From: Microbacteriaceae bacterium
Lineage (GTDB): Bacteria > Actinomycetota > Actinomycetes > Actinomycetales > Microbacteriaceae
Direction of reading: 5' to 3'
Assembly: GCA_027491295.1 (NCBI GenBank)
Contig: JAIXWK010000002.1
Location: 494,032-558,031, forward strand
Length of the DNA stretch: 64,000 bases
A model generated the notes under the pieces. The model ran no database searches. It had not been told where the DNA came from and saw nothing but the letters and a program-made list of their open reading frames with translations. A program made the position numbers and the translations under genes. Shown piece by piece: positions 1 to 10,678 of this stretch (positions are counted from its first letter, which is position 1; each line of letters begins with the position of its first letter).

Positions 1-2
1 GT

Positions 3-1241
3 GAGCGTCAGCTTGCACTGCTAAAAATCGCAGATGCCATTGAGGCTAGATCGGAAGAGATTGTTTCGGTTGAGTCGCGCGACACCGGAAAGCCTCTTGC
101 GGCAGTCAGGGGCGAAACCCGTGCAATTCTGAATCAGATCAGATTCTTCGCTGGAGCAGCCAGGAGCCTAGAGGGCAGAGCTGCCGGTGAGTATCTTCGG
201 AATCACACCTCTTTCATTCGCAGGGAGCCAATCGGCGTGGTTGGCCAAATCGCGCCTTGGAACTACCCGCTGGTAATGGCCACCTGGAAGTTCGCACCGG
301 CACTCGCGGCTGGAAACACGGTTGTTCTCAAGCCCAGCGATACCACCCCCGCCGTGACATTGCTACTTGCAGAGATCGCCTCTGAGTTCTTGCCGACTGG
401 CACATTCAATGTTGTTTTGGGAGACCGTTCTACCGGCCAAGCCTTGGTGGAGGATGCCATTCCACAGATGATTGCTATTACCGGTTCGGTCGGTGCGGGA
501 ATGCAGGTTGCCAAGACCGCTGCCTTAGACCTCAAGCGAGTTCACTTGGAACTCGGCGGCAAAGCCCCGGTAGTTATTTTTGAAGATGCCGACTTGGAGA
601 AAGCGGCAAACTCTCTGGTTGAAGCCGCTTTCTACAACGGTGGGCAAGACTGCACAGCGGCAACACGGTTCTTGGTGCATGAGTCGGTGGTTGCAGACTT
701 CACCGAGTTGTTTAAGTTGGCCATCAAGAAATCCGCCAAGGTCGGAACCCCTGAGAAAGACGGCATTCTTTTCGGTGCGATCAACAACGCGGCCCAACTC
801 GAAAGAGTCAGAGGTTTTGTCAACCGGCTCCCCGATCATGCTCGCTTGGAACTTGGCGGAGACGATCCAATTGGTAATGGTGGCTACTTCCACTCCGCCA
901 CCCTGCTCACCGGCCTGCGACAGACCGACGAACATATTCAAGATGAAATCTTTGGCCCAGTCGTTACCGTGCAGTCTTTCAAGGATGAGGCTCAAGCCCT
1001 GACCTTTGCCAATGATGTGAAGTACGGATTGGCCGCTTCGGTTTGGACCAAGGATCACGCTAGGGCGATGAGAATGTCAAAGCACTTGAGTTTTGGAGCG
1101 GTTTGGATCAACACCCATGGACCGCTGACCCCGGAGATGCCGCACGGTGGCTATCGTCACTCCGGCTACGGCAAGGATCTGTCAATGTACGGCTTTGAGG
1201 ATTACACCCGAATCAAGCACGTCATGTCCGCTATAGATTGA
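3..1241 (+). CDS. Aldehyde dehydrogenase family protein (gamma-aminobutyraldehyde dehydrogenase-like), 5' truncated by window edge
   Basis: Frame open from base 3 (ERQLALLKIADAIEARSEE...); GQIAPWNYPLVMATWK, ELGGKAPVVIFEDADLE, NGGQDCTAATR motifs. Confidence 0.9.
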   Translation, partial: ERQLALLKIADAIEARSEEIVSVESRDTGKPLAAVRGETRAILNQIRFFAGAARSLEGRAAGEYLRNHTSFIRREPIGVVGQIAPWNYPLVMATWKFAPALAAGNTVVLKPSDTTPAVTLLLAEIASEFLPTGTFNVVLGDRSTGQALVEDAIPQMIAITGSVGAGMQVAKTAALDLKRVHLELGGKAPVVIFEDADLEKAANSLVEAAFYNGGQDCTAATRFLVHESVVADFTELFKLAIKKSAKVGTPEKDGILFGAINNAAQLERVRGFVNRLPDHARLELGGDDPIGNGGYFHSATLLTGLRQTDEHIQDEIFGPVVTVQSFKDEAQALTFANDVKYGLAASVWTKDHARAMRMSKHLSFGAVWINTHGPLTPEMPHGGYRHSGYGKDLSMYGFEDYTRIKHVMSAID

Positions 1242-2637
1242 TGCTCTTCGCAACCTCTTCAAGCACTTCGAATAAATCGTCGACATCTTCACGTGTGGTG
1301 CGGAAGTTTGTGAAGCAGGGTCTCAACCAGGTTTCGCCATCGATTTGCGCCTCCGACAGGAAGAAGCGCCCGTCTTGAACTACGGCTTCGGTGAGCAACT
1401 GATTCAGTTTTGAAGTTTTTGCTGAATCTGCATGCTGCAGTTGGATTGGCACCACCGAGAGCTGTGGTCGGTTATCCAGCACTCTAAAGTTTCCCCTGCT
1501 GGATGCAATCGAGTAGCAGTACTGAGCTAGATCAAGGTTGCTCTCCAGTGCAGCCCTGAAGCCTTCTGCCCCAAAGGCGGCAAGCGCCATCCAAAGTTTT
1601 AGTGCACGCAAGGGTCGTGAATACTCCAGGGTGAGATCGACAGGATTTGCGGCCTGGGTGTCGTGCGGCATGTATGCCTCATCGTGACCAAACGTGCTCT
1701 GTAGGACTGAGAGGTCCTTCACCAAAAGCACGCTGCAAGCCTTGGGCACAAACATCCACTTATGGGCATCGATGGTTACCGAGTGCGCTCGGTCGATTCC
1801 GGCAAACAACGCTGCTCCGGTCAGGGTTCCAGCTGCCGGCGCACCATAGGCACCGTCCACGTGCAGCCAAACTCTAAACTCGTCTGCCAAGTCTGCAATC
1901 TGACTCATTGGATCGACCGCACCAGTCAATGTGGTGCCGGCGGTGGCGATGATTGCCATTGGCGTGAAGCCGGCTGCTAAGTCTTGCTGGATTTGAGCCC
2001 GCAGTAAGTCAGTCCTCATCCTTCTGTTGCCATCGACTCCAATGGCTCGCATTGAGTTTGAGCCAAGCCCTAAAAGCTCAACAGCCCTAGTGTTGGAGTA
2101 GTGGGACTCCACCGAGCAATACACAGTCAACTTCTTGGAGTTACCTAGCTTGCGGGCATCGGGATCAACTCGCTGTCTAGCGGCCGCAAGCGCGGTCAGG
2201 TTGCTAACGGTTCCGCCGCTGGTAAAGAGCCCTTCGGCGTCATGAAAACCAACGAATTGCCCCAGCCAGCGAGCGGTTTGCTGTTCTAGCAGCGAAGCTG
2301 CCTTGGAGTCGATGGCAAGGTTGAAGTCATAGGAAGCTGCCAGAAAATCGGCCACCGCTCCAATCTCCAAGCCCGAAGAGCCGATGTAGGCAAGGAAGCG
2401 CGGCCGGGACTGGGCAAGGGACTGGTCGAGAACCTTGGAGGCGACCTCCAGAGTGATTCTGTCTCCCCAACCGGTTTCGGGAAGCTGGGTGGATAACACC
2501 GATTTGGTTTCGGCTGTCAGTTCTGGCTCAGTTGGCCTAGGGTGATCAATTTCGGACCAGGTTTGGCTGATTCTGCGCTTGACATCATCTAGCAGTAACT
2601 CTCGAGCCCCATTGTTCAAGCGTTCTTCGAATCGCAT
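1231..2637 (-). CDS. Pyridoxal-phosphate-dependent decarboxylase (group II, aromatic-L-amino-acid decarboxylase-like)
   Basis: GLFTSGGTVSNLTAL, WLHVDGAYGAPA, HSVTIDAHKWMFVPKACS (PLP lysine). Confidence 0.9.
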   Translation of the reverse strand: MRFEERLNNGARELLLDDVKRRISQTWSEIDHPRPTEPELTAETKSVLSTQLPETGWGDRITLEVASKVLDQSLAQSRPRFLAYIGSSGLEIGAVADFLAASYDFNLAIDSKAASLLEQQTARWLGQFVGFHDAEGLFTSGGTVSNLTALAAARQRVDPDARKLGNSKKLTVYCSVESHYSNTRAVELLGLGSNSMRAIGVDGNRRMRTDLLRAQIQQDLAAGFTPMAIIATAGTTLTGAVDPMSQIADLADEFRVWLHVDGAYGAPAAGTLTGAALFAGIDRAHSVTIDAHKWMFVPKACSVLLVKDLSVLQSTFGHDEAYMPHDTQAANPVDLTLEYSRPLRALKLWMALAAFGAEGFRAALESNLDLAQYCYSIASSRGNFRVLDNRPQLSVVPIQLQHADSAKTSKLNQLLTEAVVQDGRFFLSEAQIDGETWLRPCFTNFRTTREDVDDLFEVLEEVAKSINL

Positions 2638-2705
2638 ATTTGGAAGTCTATGTGAAGCCGACCAAACACCGACCTATTCGACTCGGTGCCAAGCACGAGA
2701 AGCTG

Positions 2706-3971
2706 TCAGAAGTTCTCGGAGGTGCGAGGAAGGCTAATAGTAATGCGTGCTCCACCAAGGTCAGATGCCCCAAGTGCGACACTTCCGCGGTGGTTTTCTA
2801 CCACCTCGTAAATCATCGATAGCCCCAAGCCAGTGCTACCGGTCTTCTGGCTATCTCCCTTTCGAAAGCGAACCGGCTTGGCATCGTCGCCGAGGATTCC
2901 CTCTGGGAAACCAGGGCCACCATCTTCGAATGACAGCGTCACGGATTCAGCTTCCTGAGTAAGTCGAACTGCCACCTTGGAGCCACTTGAGACGTGAGCC
3001 TGAATATTGCCAATCAGGTTTGATAGCAGTCTTTCGATTTGCTCGGGGTTGCCTTGAATCAAAACCGAATTTGGGATTTCAATTTCCAGGACGTGACCGG
3101 AATCCAGGTTGGCTAGATCCTCTAGGGCCTCTTTGACTGCCACTGCGAGATCGATTGGGGTATCGAGCCTTGCCTCACTGCCCCGGATTTCGGCTAGCTG
3201 CAGCAGGTCGTCGATGATCCTCTGCATTCTTATCGACTGCTTGAGGGCTTTCTGTGCACTCAGCCTGACGTCCTCAGAGACATTGGGCTGAGACAGAATG
3301 TCTAAGTAACCGCGAACCACCGTCAAAGGGGTCTTGAGTTCGTGGGAGGCATCGGAGAGGAACTTCTGCAGAGCCTTCTCGTTGCCATCGAGCGATTGAA
3401 TCATTTTGGATAGCGAGTCGGTAAGGGTGTGGACCTCCCAGCTGCCCTGTGGATCCTTTAGCTTTCGCTCGCCACCGAGCGCGATGGTTCTTGCCTGACG
3501 AATGATTTGGTTCAGCGATGAGATGTCCCGCTTGAGTATCAGGTGGGTAACCAAAGTCGCAAGCAGGATTACGAGCAGGGTAATCAGGGCCAATGGGGCA
3601 ATTGTGGCTTGGGCTCCGGCGTAGGCGGCGTCGGTGGAGACGGCCAAGGTAATTGATTCGCTCTCCGCAAGAACCAGCTCTTGGGTCACCTGATTGCCGG
3701 CACCTATGAGGCCGGCATTTTCCTGGAGGTAGGTCTCAACACCAAACCCATCTTTGTAGAGCGCAGTTAGTTCGCGAGTGGAGCCCTCAAATAGCGCAGT
3801 GGAGACCGGGTCTTCGGAATCCAAAATCAATTGAGCAAGTTGGTCAAGACTCTGCTCGCTCTGTCTGATGTTTTGATCCAGGCTCATCAGTACCGAAACG
3901 CTGGAGACCGAAACTGAGGCTAGTCCGATCAGGATTCCAACCGATGCTGTGACCTTGGTTTGGAGTTTCAT
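2706..3971 (-). CDS. Two-component sensor histidine kinase
   Basis: Two TM segments, HAMP-like region, DASHELKTPLTVVRGYL H-box, GGPGFPEG and TGLGLSMIYEVVENHRG ATPase motifs. Confidence 0.93.
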   Translation of the reverse strand: MKLQTKVTASVGILIGLASVSVSSVSVLMSLDQNIRQSEQSLDQLAQLILDSEDPVSTALFEGSTRELTALYKDGFGVETYLQENAGLIGAGNQVTQELVLAESESITLAVSTDAAYAGAQATIAPLALITLLVILLATLVTHLILKRDISSLNQIIRQARTIALGGERKLKDPQGSWEVHTLTDSLSKMIQSLDGNEKALQKFLSDASHELKTPLTVVRGYLDILSQPNVSEDVRLSAQKALKQSIRMQRIIDDLLQLAEIRGSEARLDTPIDLAVAVKEALEDLANLDSGHVLEIEIPNSVLIQGNPEQIERLLSNLIGNIQAHVSSGSKVAVRLTQEAESVTLSFEDGGPGFPEGILGDDAKPVRFRKGDSQKTGSTGLGLSMIYEVVENHRGSVALGASDLGGARITISLPRTSENF

Positions 3972-4651
3972 TTGGCATCTTCAATCTTGAAGCCAAAGCC
4001 TCGAACGGTTTTTATGCCCTGGAATGATTCGGTGTGCAGCTTTTTTCTCAGGTATGAGATGTAGGTGTCGACCACATTGGTTTGATCCGCAAAGCCCATG
4101 CTCCAGATATCTTCCAGCAGCTGCTGCTTTGAGAGCACGTGCCCCTTCGATTCCATAAGGGCGACTAGGAGTTTGAATTCGGTGGGCGAGAGGGTGACCT
4201 CTTTGCCATCGAGCCTCACAACAAACTCGTTGACCTCAACCTCAATTGGACCAACAGTTAGAGTTTTGCCCTCTGGCTTGTGCCCACTTGCTCTGCGCAG
4301 GATGGCTGCGACCCTTAGGGCTAACTCCTCTATGCCAAATGGCTTGGCGATGAAATCATCTGCACCCAAGCGAAACCCGGTGCTCAGGTGAGGGCGGTCT
4401 TTGCTCGCGGTTAGCAATACAAATGGAGTGCTGTCGCCTTTGAGGCGCAAGCTCTCAAGGAGCTGGAAGCCATCGAGTTTCGGCATGTTGATGTCCGAAA
4501 CAATTAGGTCGACCGAATTGGAGCGAAGCAGATTTATGGCTTCCAGGCCATCACTTGCCGAAAGAGTTCGGTAGCCGGCCAGCGATAGCGCATCACCGAT
4601 CATCTCCCGAACCGGAGCTTCGTCATCGACAACAAGAATCAAACTGGACAC
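3968..4651 (-). CDS. OmpR/PhoB-family response regulator
   Basis: Receiver domain (VVDDE, DLIVSDINMP, KPFGIEEL) plus winged-helix C-terminus; GTG start; overlaps the kinase by 4 nt. Confidence 0.95.
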   Translation of the reverse strand: MSSLILVVDDEAPVREMIGDALSLAGYRTLSASDGLEAINLLRSNSVDLIVSDINMPKLDGFQLLESLRLKGDSTPFVLLTASKDRPHLSTGFRLGADDFIAKPFGIEELALRVAAILRRASGHKPEGKTLTVGPIEVEVNEFVVRLDGKEVTLSPTEFKLLVALMESKGHVLSKQQLLEDIWSMGFADQTNVVDTYISYLRKKLHTESFQGIKTVRGFGFKIEDAK

Positions 4652-4711
4652 AGCTTCATGTTAGAGCGGCTTTGGACTCGGTTGGAATTCCACTAGCAAC
4701 CCAAGTGAATC

Positions 4712-4727
4712 TCACATGAAGTTCACA
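4712..4727. promoter_or_regulatory. OmpR/PhoP-like direct repeat TCACA-N6-TCACA (11-bp period)
   Basis: TCACATGAAGTTCACA in the intergenic region between the divergent regulator and secreted-protein genes. Confidence 0.5.
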
Positions 4728-4773
4728 CAATCGCTATCGAGACTTATCTCACTGGCTTAGAGAGAGATAGCAA

Positions 4774-5334
4774 ATGAAAGCAACAAATGCCAAGCAGGTC
4801 ATAGTTCTTCTGACCGCTTTGACCCTCGGATTCGTTGGAGCACCAGCTCAGGCTGCTGAACCAACCGTCACCGAAGCTGCTGGAGGCGCCGCAGCTGGCA
4901 ACTCCTCCAGCAGCAGCACCGTCGCACCTCGCGATGCCGCAGCTATTGCCGCATTCAGAGCCTCGATGGTTGACTTTAGGGCCGCCATGGTTACCTACCG
5001 CTCATCTATGGAGAACTTCAAGGTCCAGATTGAGGCCTATAAGCTCGCAATGGAAGAGATCAAGCCTGCACTTGTGGCATACAACACCGCAAGGAAAACC
5101 ATCGGACAGACCTTTGCCGCTTCGATGACCGTCTCTGCCACCGCCTACAAGGCTGTGCAGCAAAACCCAAGCGCCAGCCCTGAGGCCAAGCTTGCGGCAA
5201 AAACCACCTTTGAGGCAGCCAAGACTGCAGCTGTTACTGCCCGCCAGGCAGCAATCACTGCCCTTGGTGCCGCCCCTGTAAAGCCAGCGAAGCCGGAGAA
5301 ACCAACTATGCCAGTCAGGCCGGTTCGCCCATAA
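4774..5334 (+). CDS. Secreted Ala-rich helical hypothetical protein with Pro/Lys-rich C-terminus
   Basis: Signal peptide (…TLGFVGAPAQA|AEP), Ala-rich helical body, PVKPAKPEKPTMPVRPVRP tail. Confidence 0.8.
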   Translation: MKATNAKQVIVLLTALTLGFVGAPAQAAEPTVTEAAGGAAAGNSSSSSTVAPRDAAAIAAFRASMVDFRAAMVTYRSSMENFKVQIEAYKLAMEEIKPALVAYNTARKTIGQTFAASMTVSATAYKAVQQNPSASPEAKLAAKTTFEAAKTAAVTARQAAITALGAAPVKPAKPEKPTMPVRPVRP

Positions 5335-5357
5335 CCCTTCCTCCTTTTGGGTTAGGA

Positions 5358-5393
5358 AAGATCCCCCGTGTGATGCGGGGGATCTTTTTTTTG
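5358..5393 (+). terminator. Rho-independent terminator
   Basis: 12-bp stem AAAGATCCCCCG-TGTGATG-CGGGGGATCTTT followed by T-run. Confidence 0.95.
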
Positions 5394-5739
5394 CCACTTT
5401 TAACTTGCACTCACCCTTTGCAATGTGGCAGACTTGCGGGGTTCATGAGTATTCATGCCTTTTTGGTGTGAACCACTGTTGGCAATGTGCACAGGAAACT
5501 GGGCCGGCCGCAGCTAATGACAAAAAACTTATCTGAGATCTTTTCTCTGGTAATCGCGAGTTCATTCTTGCGACACGCCCGAGTCAAGGTGTCGGACCGG
5601 GTCCTAGAAATAGGGCGTTGACAGAAGAACAGTGCATCAGCATCACGGCAGTCAATAAAGTTCGCAAGCTTGCGAATTGAATTGGCTCCAAAAACATGTG
5701 GCTCGAAAGAGACACCTGACCCAATGGAAGGCAGTCATT

Positions 5740-6048
5740 ATGGCGGCTAACAAGATTCGCATTCGACTGAAGTCGTATGATCACGAGATCATCGACTCCT
5801 CGGCGAGCAAGATCGTCGACACAGTCACCCGCGCCGGTGCCAAGGTAGTAGGCCCAGTTCCACTGCCGACCGAGAAGAACATTGTGACGGTTATTCGTTC
5901 GCCACATAAGTACAAGGACAGCCGTGAGCACTTTGAGATGCGTACCCACAAGCGTCTCATTGACATCATCGACCCGACTCCAAAGGCCGTTGATTCGCTG
6001 ATGCGCCTGGACCTACCAGCAGATGTCAACATCGAGATCAAGCTTTAA
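5740..6048 (+). CDS. rpsJ: 30S ribosomal protein S10
   Basis: [46 protein letters not shown]; start trimmed from the ORF-track start. Confidence 0.97.
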   Translation: MAANKIRIRLKSYDHEIIDSSASKIVDTVTRAGAKVVGPVPLPTEKNIVTVIRSPHKYKDSREHFEMRTHKRLIDIIDPTPKAVDSLMRLDLPADVNIEIKL

Positions 6049-6058
6049 GGATTTAGAA

Positions 6059-6715
6059 ATGACTACAGAGACTAGGACCGTAAAGGGTCTGCTGGGCACC
6101 AAGCTTGGCATGACTCAAGCATGGGATGCGAACAACAAGCTTGTTCCTATCACCGTTGTTGAGGCTGGCGAAAACGTCATCACTCAAATCAAGAATTTAG
6201 ACGCCGACGGCTACGAAGCAATTCAGATTGCATACGGCGCGATCGACCCACGTAAGACCGACAAGCCAACCGCAGGCCACTTCGCCAAGGCTGGTTCAAC
6301 CCCACGTCGCTTCCTTGCAGAAATCCGCACCGCAGACACCACTAACTATGCAGTTGGTCAGGCTATCGGCGTGGACATCTTCGAGGTAGGCACCAAGGTT
6401 GACGTTGTTGGAACTTCAAAGGGTAAGGGCTTTGCCGGTGTTATGAAGCGCCACGGCTTCTCCGGTATTCACTCTTCCCACGGTGCTCACAAGAACCACC
6501 GTAAGCCTGGTTCCATCGGTGCCGGTACTACCCCTGCAAAGGTCATCAAGGGCAAGAAGATGCCTGGCCGCATGGGACAAGACCGCGTAACCACCCTGAA
6601 CCTCACCCTGCACGGAGTTGACCTTGAGCGCGGCTTGCTGCTTATCAAGGGTGCCGTACCTGGTCCTAAGGGCCAGTTGGTGTTCGTTCGTAACGCCGTG
6701 AAGGAGAGCAACTAA
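6059..6715 (+). CDS. rplC: 50S ribosomal protein L3
   Basis: [24 protein letters not shown]...[14 protein letters not shown]; start trimmed to [10 protein letters not shown]. Confidence 0.97.
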   Translation: MTTETRTVKGLLGTKLGMTQAWDANNKLVPITVVEAGENVITQIKNLDADGYEAIQIAYGAIDPRKTDKPTAGHFAKAGSTPRRFLAEIRTADTTNYAVGQAIGVDIFEVGTKVDVVGTSKGKGFAGVMKRHGFSGIHSSHGAHKNHRKPGSIGAGTTPAKVIKGKKMPGRMGQDRVTTLNLTLHGVDLERGLLLIKGAVPGPKGQLVFVRNAVKESN

Positions 6716-7362
6716 TGTCTACCGTTGACGTAATTGACGTTAAGGGCAAGAAGTCTGGCTCTGTCGACCTGCCTGGTGCACTGTTCGATGTACAGACCAA
6801 TGTTCCGCTAATCCACCAGGTTGTAGTTGCTCAGTTGGCAGCTGCTCGCCAGGGAACCCAGTCTGCGCTTCGCCGCGGCGAGGTATCTGGTTCTGGTAAG
6901 AAGCCTTTCAAGCAGAAGGGTACCGGCCGCGCACGTCAGGGTTCGGTTCGTATGCCTCAGCACCGCGGTGGTGGCGTGATCCACGCTCCAAAGCCTCGTG
7001 ACTACTCACAGCGCACCCCAAAGAAGATGATTGTTGCCGCTCTTCGCGGTGCACTATCTGACCGCGCTCGCAATGGCCGCGTTCACGTTATTGACCAGTT
7101 TGCTCTTGGAGAGCAGCCATCGACCAAGGCAGCTGCAAGCTTCTTGGCTCAGGTTGCAACCAGCAAGAACATCTTGGTTGTGCTGGACCGCTCAGACGAG
7201 TTGTCTTACAAGTCGCTGCGTAACCTGCAGACCGTCCACGTGCTAGCTGTTGACCAGCTAAACGCTTACGACGTGCTGCACTCAGACGACATCATTTTCA
7301 CCGCCAGCGCCCTAACTCAGTTCGTTGAGGCTGCTGCAGGAAGCCAGGAGGCTAGCGAATGA
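6715..7362 (+). CDS. rplD: 50S ribosomal protein L4
   Basis: [28 protein letters not shown]. Confidence 0.97.
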   Translation: MSTVDVIDVKGKKSGSVDLPGALFDVQTNVPLIHQVVVAQLAAARQGTQSALRRGEVSGSGKKPFKQKGTGRARQGSVRMPQHRGGGVIHAPKPRDYSQRTPKKMIVAALRGALSDRARNGRVHVIDQFALGEQPSTKAAASFLAQVATSKNILVVLDRSDELSYKSLRNLQTVHVLAVDQLNAYDVLHSDDIIFTASALTQFVEAAAGSQEASE

Positions 7363-7658
7363 GCACCCTAAACAAGGACCCACGCGACGTCATCATCAAG
7401 CCAATCATCTCTGAGAAGAGCTATTCGCTGATTGACCAGGGCAAGTACACCTTCGAGGTGGACCCTCGCTCGAACAAGACCGAGATCAAGCAGGCTGTTG
7501 AGCACATTTTCAATGTGAAGGTTGACACCATCAACACTCTGAACCGCCAGGGCAAGACCCGCAAAACCCGCTTCGGACTAGGTAAGCGCAAGGACACCAA
7601 GCGTGCCATTGTGACCCTGAAGTCGGGCTCCATCGACATCTTTACCTACATCGGCTAA
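7359..7658 (+). CDS. rplW: 50S ribosomal protein L23
   Basis: [26 protein letters not shown]. Confidence 0.97.
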   Translation: MSTLNKDPRDVIIKPIISEKSYSLIDQGKYTFEVDPRSNKTEIKQAVEHIFNVKVDTINTLNRQGKTRKTRFGLGKRKDTKRAIVTLKSGSIDIFTYIG

Positions 7659-7669
7659 GGGAGAGACAA

Positions 7670-8503
7670 ATGGCAATCCGTAAATACAAGCCAACGACTC
7701 CAGGTCGTCGTGGTTCATCTGTTGCAGACTTTGCAGAGATCACCCGCTCGACTCCTGAGAAGTCGCTGTTAAAGCCGCTACCTAAGACCGGTGGACGTAA
7801 CGCAGCTGGCCGCATCACCACTCGTCACATCGGTGGTGGCCACAAGCGTCAGTACCGCGTGATCGATTTCCGTCGTCACGACAAGGATGGTGTACCTGCA
7901 AAGGTTGCACACATCGAGTACGACCCAAACCGTACCGCTCGAATTGCACTGATTCACTACATCGATGGCACCAAGCGCTACATCATCGCCCCTAACAAGC
8001 TAAAGCAGGGCGACGCTATCGAGCAGGGACCAAACGCAGACATCAAGCCAGGCAACAACCTGCCGCTTCGCAACATCCCGGTGGGTACCGTTATCCACGC
8101 GATTGAGCTGAAGCCAGGCGGCGGTGCCAAGATGGCTCGATCTGCTGGTGCATCAGTTCGTCTAGTTGCTAAGGACGGCCCTAACGCTCAGCTTCGTCTA
8201 CCTTCCGGTGAAATCCGCAACGTAGATGCAAACTGCCGCGCAACCATCGGTGAAGTTGGAAACGCAGAGCAGTCCAACATCAACTGGGGTAAGGCTGGCC
8301 GCATGCGCTGGAAGGGCGTTCGCCCAACCGTCCGTGGTGTTGTTATGAACCCGGTTGACCACCCACACGGTGGTGGTGAGGGTAAGACCTCCGGTGGTCG
8401 TCACCCAGTTACCCCTTGGGGTCAGAAGGAAGGCCGCACTCGTAAGCCAAACCTTCCATCTGACAAGCAAATCGTTCGTCGTCGTTACGTCGGCAAGAAG
8501 TAG
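7670..8503 (+). CDS. rplB: 50S ribosomal protein L2
   Basis: [21 protein letters not shown]...[15 protein letters not shown]. Confidence 0.98.
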   Translation: MAIRKYKPTTPGRRGSSVADFAEITRSTPEKSLLKPLPKTGGRNAAGRITTRHIGGGHKRQYRVIDFRRHDKDGVPAKVAHIEYDPNRTARIALIHYIDGTKRYIIAPNKLKQGDAIEQGPNADIKPGNNLPLRNIPVGTVIHAIELKPGGGAKMARSAGASVRLVAKDGPNAQLRLPSGEIRNVDANCRATIGEVGNAEQSNINWGKAGRMRWKGVRPTVRGVVMNPVDHPHGGGEGKTSGGRHPVTPWGQKEGRTRKPNLPSDKQIVRRRYVGKK

Positions 8504-8514
8504 GAGATCTCTAT

Positions 8515-8796
8515 ATGCCACGCAGTTTGAAGAAGGGCCCCTTCGTCGACGAGCACCTAATGAAGAAGGTGCGCGTACAGAACGAGGCCAGTACCAAGAA
8601 CGTGATCAAGACCTGGTCTCGCCGCTCGATGATTGTTCCAGCCATGCTGGGCCACACCATCGCGGTTCACGACGGTCGCAAGCACATTCCAGTTTTCGTC
8701 ACCGAGACCATGGTTGGTCACAAGCTTGGCGAATTCGCACCTACCCGCACCTTCCGTGGACACGTGAAGGACGACAAGAAGGGTCGCCGCGGCTAA
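8515..8796 (+). CDS. rpsS: 30S ribosomal protein S19
   Basis: [19 protein letters not shown]. Confidence 0.98.
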   Translation: MPRSLKKGPFVDEHLMKKVRVQNEASTKNVIKTWSRRSMIVPAMLGHTIAVHDGRKHIPVFVTETMVGHKLGEFAPTRTFRGHVKDDKKGRRG

Positions 8797-8828
8797 GCCG
8801 GGGCGCCTAGAGAGTAAAGGAGAAAACG

Positions 8829-9203
8829 ATGGAAGCAATCGCCAAAGTGCGTAACATCCGCGTGACCCCAATGAAGGCTCGCCGTGTCGTCAACTTGATC
8901 CGCGGCAAGCAGGCCACTGAGGCCCTGGGTATTTTGAAGTTTGCCCCACAGGCGGCATCCGAGCCGATTTACAAGCTCGTTGCAGCAGCGGTGGCTAACG
9001 CCAAGGTAAAGGGCGAGAAGGCCGGCACCATTGTGGACGAGGACGACCTAGTCGTTTCGGCAGCTTTCGTGGACGATGGCGTAACGCTAAAGCGTTTCCG
9101 CCCACGTGCACAGGGACGTGCATTCAAGATCAACAAGAGAACCAGCCACATCACCGTGGTTGTTGCAACTCCTGACGAGCTGCAGAAGAAGGCAGGTAAG
9201 TAA
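8829..9203 (+). CDS. rplV: 50S ribosomal protein L22
   Basis: [18 protein letters not shown]-like N-terminus, [20 protein letters not shown]. Confidence 0.97.
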   Translation: MEAIAKVRNIRVTPMKARRVVNLIRGKQATEALGILKFAPQAASEPIYKLVAAAVANAKVKGEKAGTIVDEDDLVVSAAFVDDGVTLKRFRPRAQGRAFKINKRTSHITVVVATPDELQKKAGK

Positions 9204-9952
9204 TGGGCCAGAAAGTCAATCCCTACGGCTTCCGCCTAGGAATCACCACCGAGCACCGCTCTCGCTGGTTCACTGACTCCACCAAGAAGGGTCAGCGCTA
9301 CGCCGACTACGTGATCGAGGACACCAAGATCCGTGCCTTCTTGCAGGAGAAGCTGGACCGCGCAGGTATCTCTCGCATCGAGCTTGAGCGCACCCGTGAC
9401 CGTGTTCGCGTTGACATCTTTGCCGCTCGCCCAGGTCTAGTTATCGGTCGCCGTGGCGCCGAGGCAGAGACTCTACGCAGCGACCTAGAGAAGCTAACCG
9501 GCAAGCAGGTGTTGCTAAACATCCTCGAGGTCAAGAACCCAGAGGCTGACTCGCAGCTTGTTGCACAGGGTATTGCAGAGCAGCTCGCTGCTCGTGTGGC
9601 TTTCCGCCGCGCAATGCGTAAGGGCATCCAGGGTGCACTTAGAAGCGGTGCAAAGGGTATTCGTATCCAGTGCTCCGGCCGTCTAGGTGGCGCTGAAATG
9701 TCGCGCAGCGAGTTCTACCGTGAAGGCCGTGTGCCACTGCACACCCTTCGCTCGAACATCGACTACGGCTTCTACGAGGCTAAGACCACCTTTGGTCGCA
9801 TCGGTGTAAAGGTTTGGATCTACAAGGGTGACCTAACCGCTAGGGAGCTTGCAGCAGTGCAGGCAAACCAGCGCGGACCTCGCCCAGCGGGTGCTGGCCG
9901 TCGCGGCCCACGCCCTGACGCTGCACCAGTCGCAGCAGGAAGTGAAGGCTAA
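9203..9952 (+). CDS. rpsC: 30S ribosomal protein S3
   Basis: [25 protein letters not shown] domain [12 protein letters not shown]. Confidence 0.98.
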   Translation: MGQKVNPYGFRLGITTEHRSRWFTDSTKKGQRYADYVIEDTKIRAFLQEKLDRAGISRIELERTRDRVRVDIFAARPGLVIGRRGAEAETLRSDLEKLTGKQVLLNILEVKNPEADSQLVAQGIAEQLAARVAFRRAMRKGIQGALRSGAKGIRIQCSGRLGGAEMSRSEFYREGRVPLHTLRSNIDYGFYEAKTTFGRIGVKVWIYKGDLTARELAAVQANQRGPRPAGAGRRGPRPDAAPVAAGSEG

Positions 9953-9954
9953 TA

Positions 9955-10374
9955 ATGCTGATTCCTCGCAAAGTAAAGCACCGCAAGCAGCACAGCCCGA
10001 AGCGCTCCGGTCACGCGACCGGTGGCACCAAGGTGTCGTTCGGTGAGTACGGTATCCAGGCACTAACCCCTGCTTACCTGACTAACCGTCAGATCGAAGC
10101 TGCTCGTATTGCTATGACTCGTCACATCAAGCGTGGTGGAAAGGTTTGGATCAACGTATTCCCAGACCGTTCGCTAACCAAGAAGCCAGCGGAAACCCGC
10201 ATGGGTTCCGGTAAGGGTTCACCGGAGTGGTGGGTAGTAAACGTAAAGCCAGGCCGCGTGCTCTTTGAGCTAGCCGGCGTATCCGAGGAAATTGCTCGTG
10301 AAGCAATGACCCGTGCGATCCACAAGCTTCCGCTGAAGGCTCGCATCATCAAGCGTGAAGAAGGTGACGCATAA
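9955..10374 (+). CDS. rplP: 50S ribosomal protein L16
   Basis: [33 protein letters not shown]. Confidence 0.98.
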   Translation: MLIPRKVKHRKQHSPKRSGHATGGTKVSFGEYGIQALTPAYLTNRQIEAARIAMTRHIKRGGKVWINVFPDRSLTKKPAETRMGSGKGSPEWWVVNVKPGRVLFELAGVSEEIAREAMTRAIHKLPLKARIIKREEGDA

Positions 10375-10676
10375 TGATCGGTTCAAAGAACCTCACCCCT
10401 GAGGACCTAGACAAGGTCGAAGACTCCCTGCTAGTTGAGGAACTGCGCAAGGCGAAGGAAGAACTATTCAACCTACGCTTTCAGTCCGCAACCGGACAGC
10501 TGGATGCTCACGGTCGTCTAAAGGCCGTCAAGCGTGACATCGCACGTATTTACACCGTGCTGCGTGAGCGTGAGCTCGGCATTCGTGCCGTGCCAGTCGC
10601 TGCCCCAGCACCTAAGACCACTAAGAAGGCAGCGGCTGAGAAGCCAGTTGCTGAGAAGCCTGCCGAGGAGGCATAA
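10374..10676 (+). CDS. rpmC: 50S ribosomal protein L29 with Ala/Lys/Glu C-terminal tail
   Basis: [28 protein letters not shown]; tail [24 protein letters not shown]. Confidence 0.95.
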   Translation: MIGSKNLTPEDLDKVEDSLLVEELRKAKEELFNLRFQSATGQLDAHGRLKAVKRDIARIYTVLRERELGIRAVPVAAPAPKTTKKAAAEKPVAEKPAEEA

Positions 10677-10678
10677 AG

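Noticed and set aside
525-1058. Antisense ORF of 177 aa on the minus strand inside the aldehyde dehydrogenase gene
   Set aside because: Mirror of a conserved coding region with no recognisable domain; typical shadow ORF
5002-5397. Minus-strand ORF of 131 aa over the secreted protein gene and terminator
   Set aside because: Low-complexity antisense of an Ala-rich gene and reads through a strong terminator; no support
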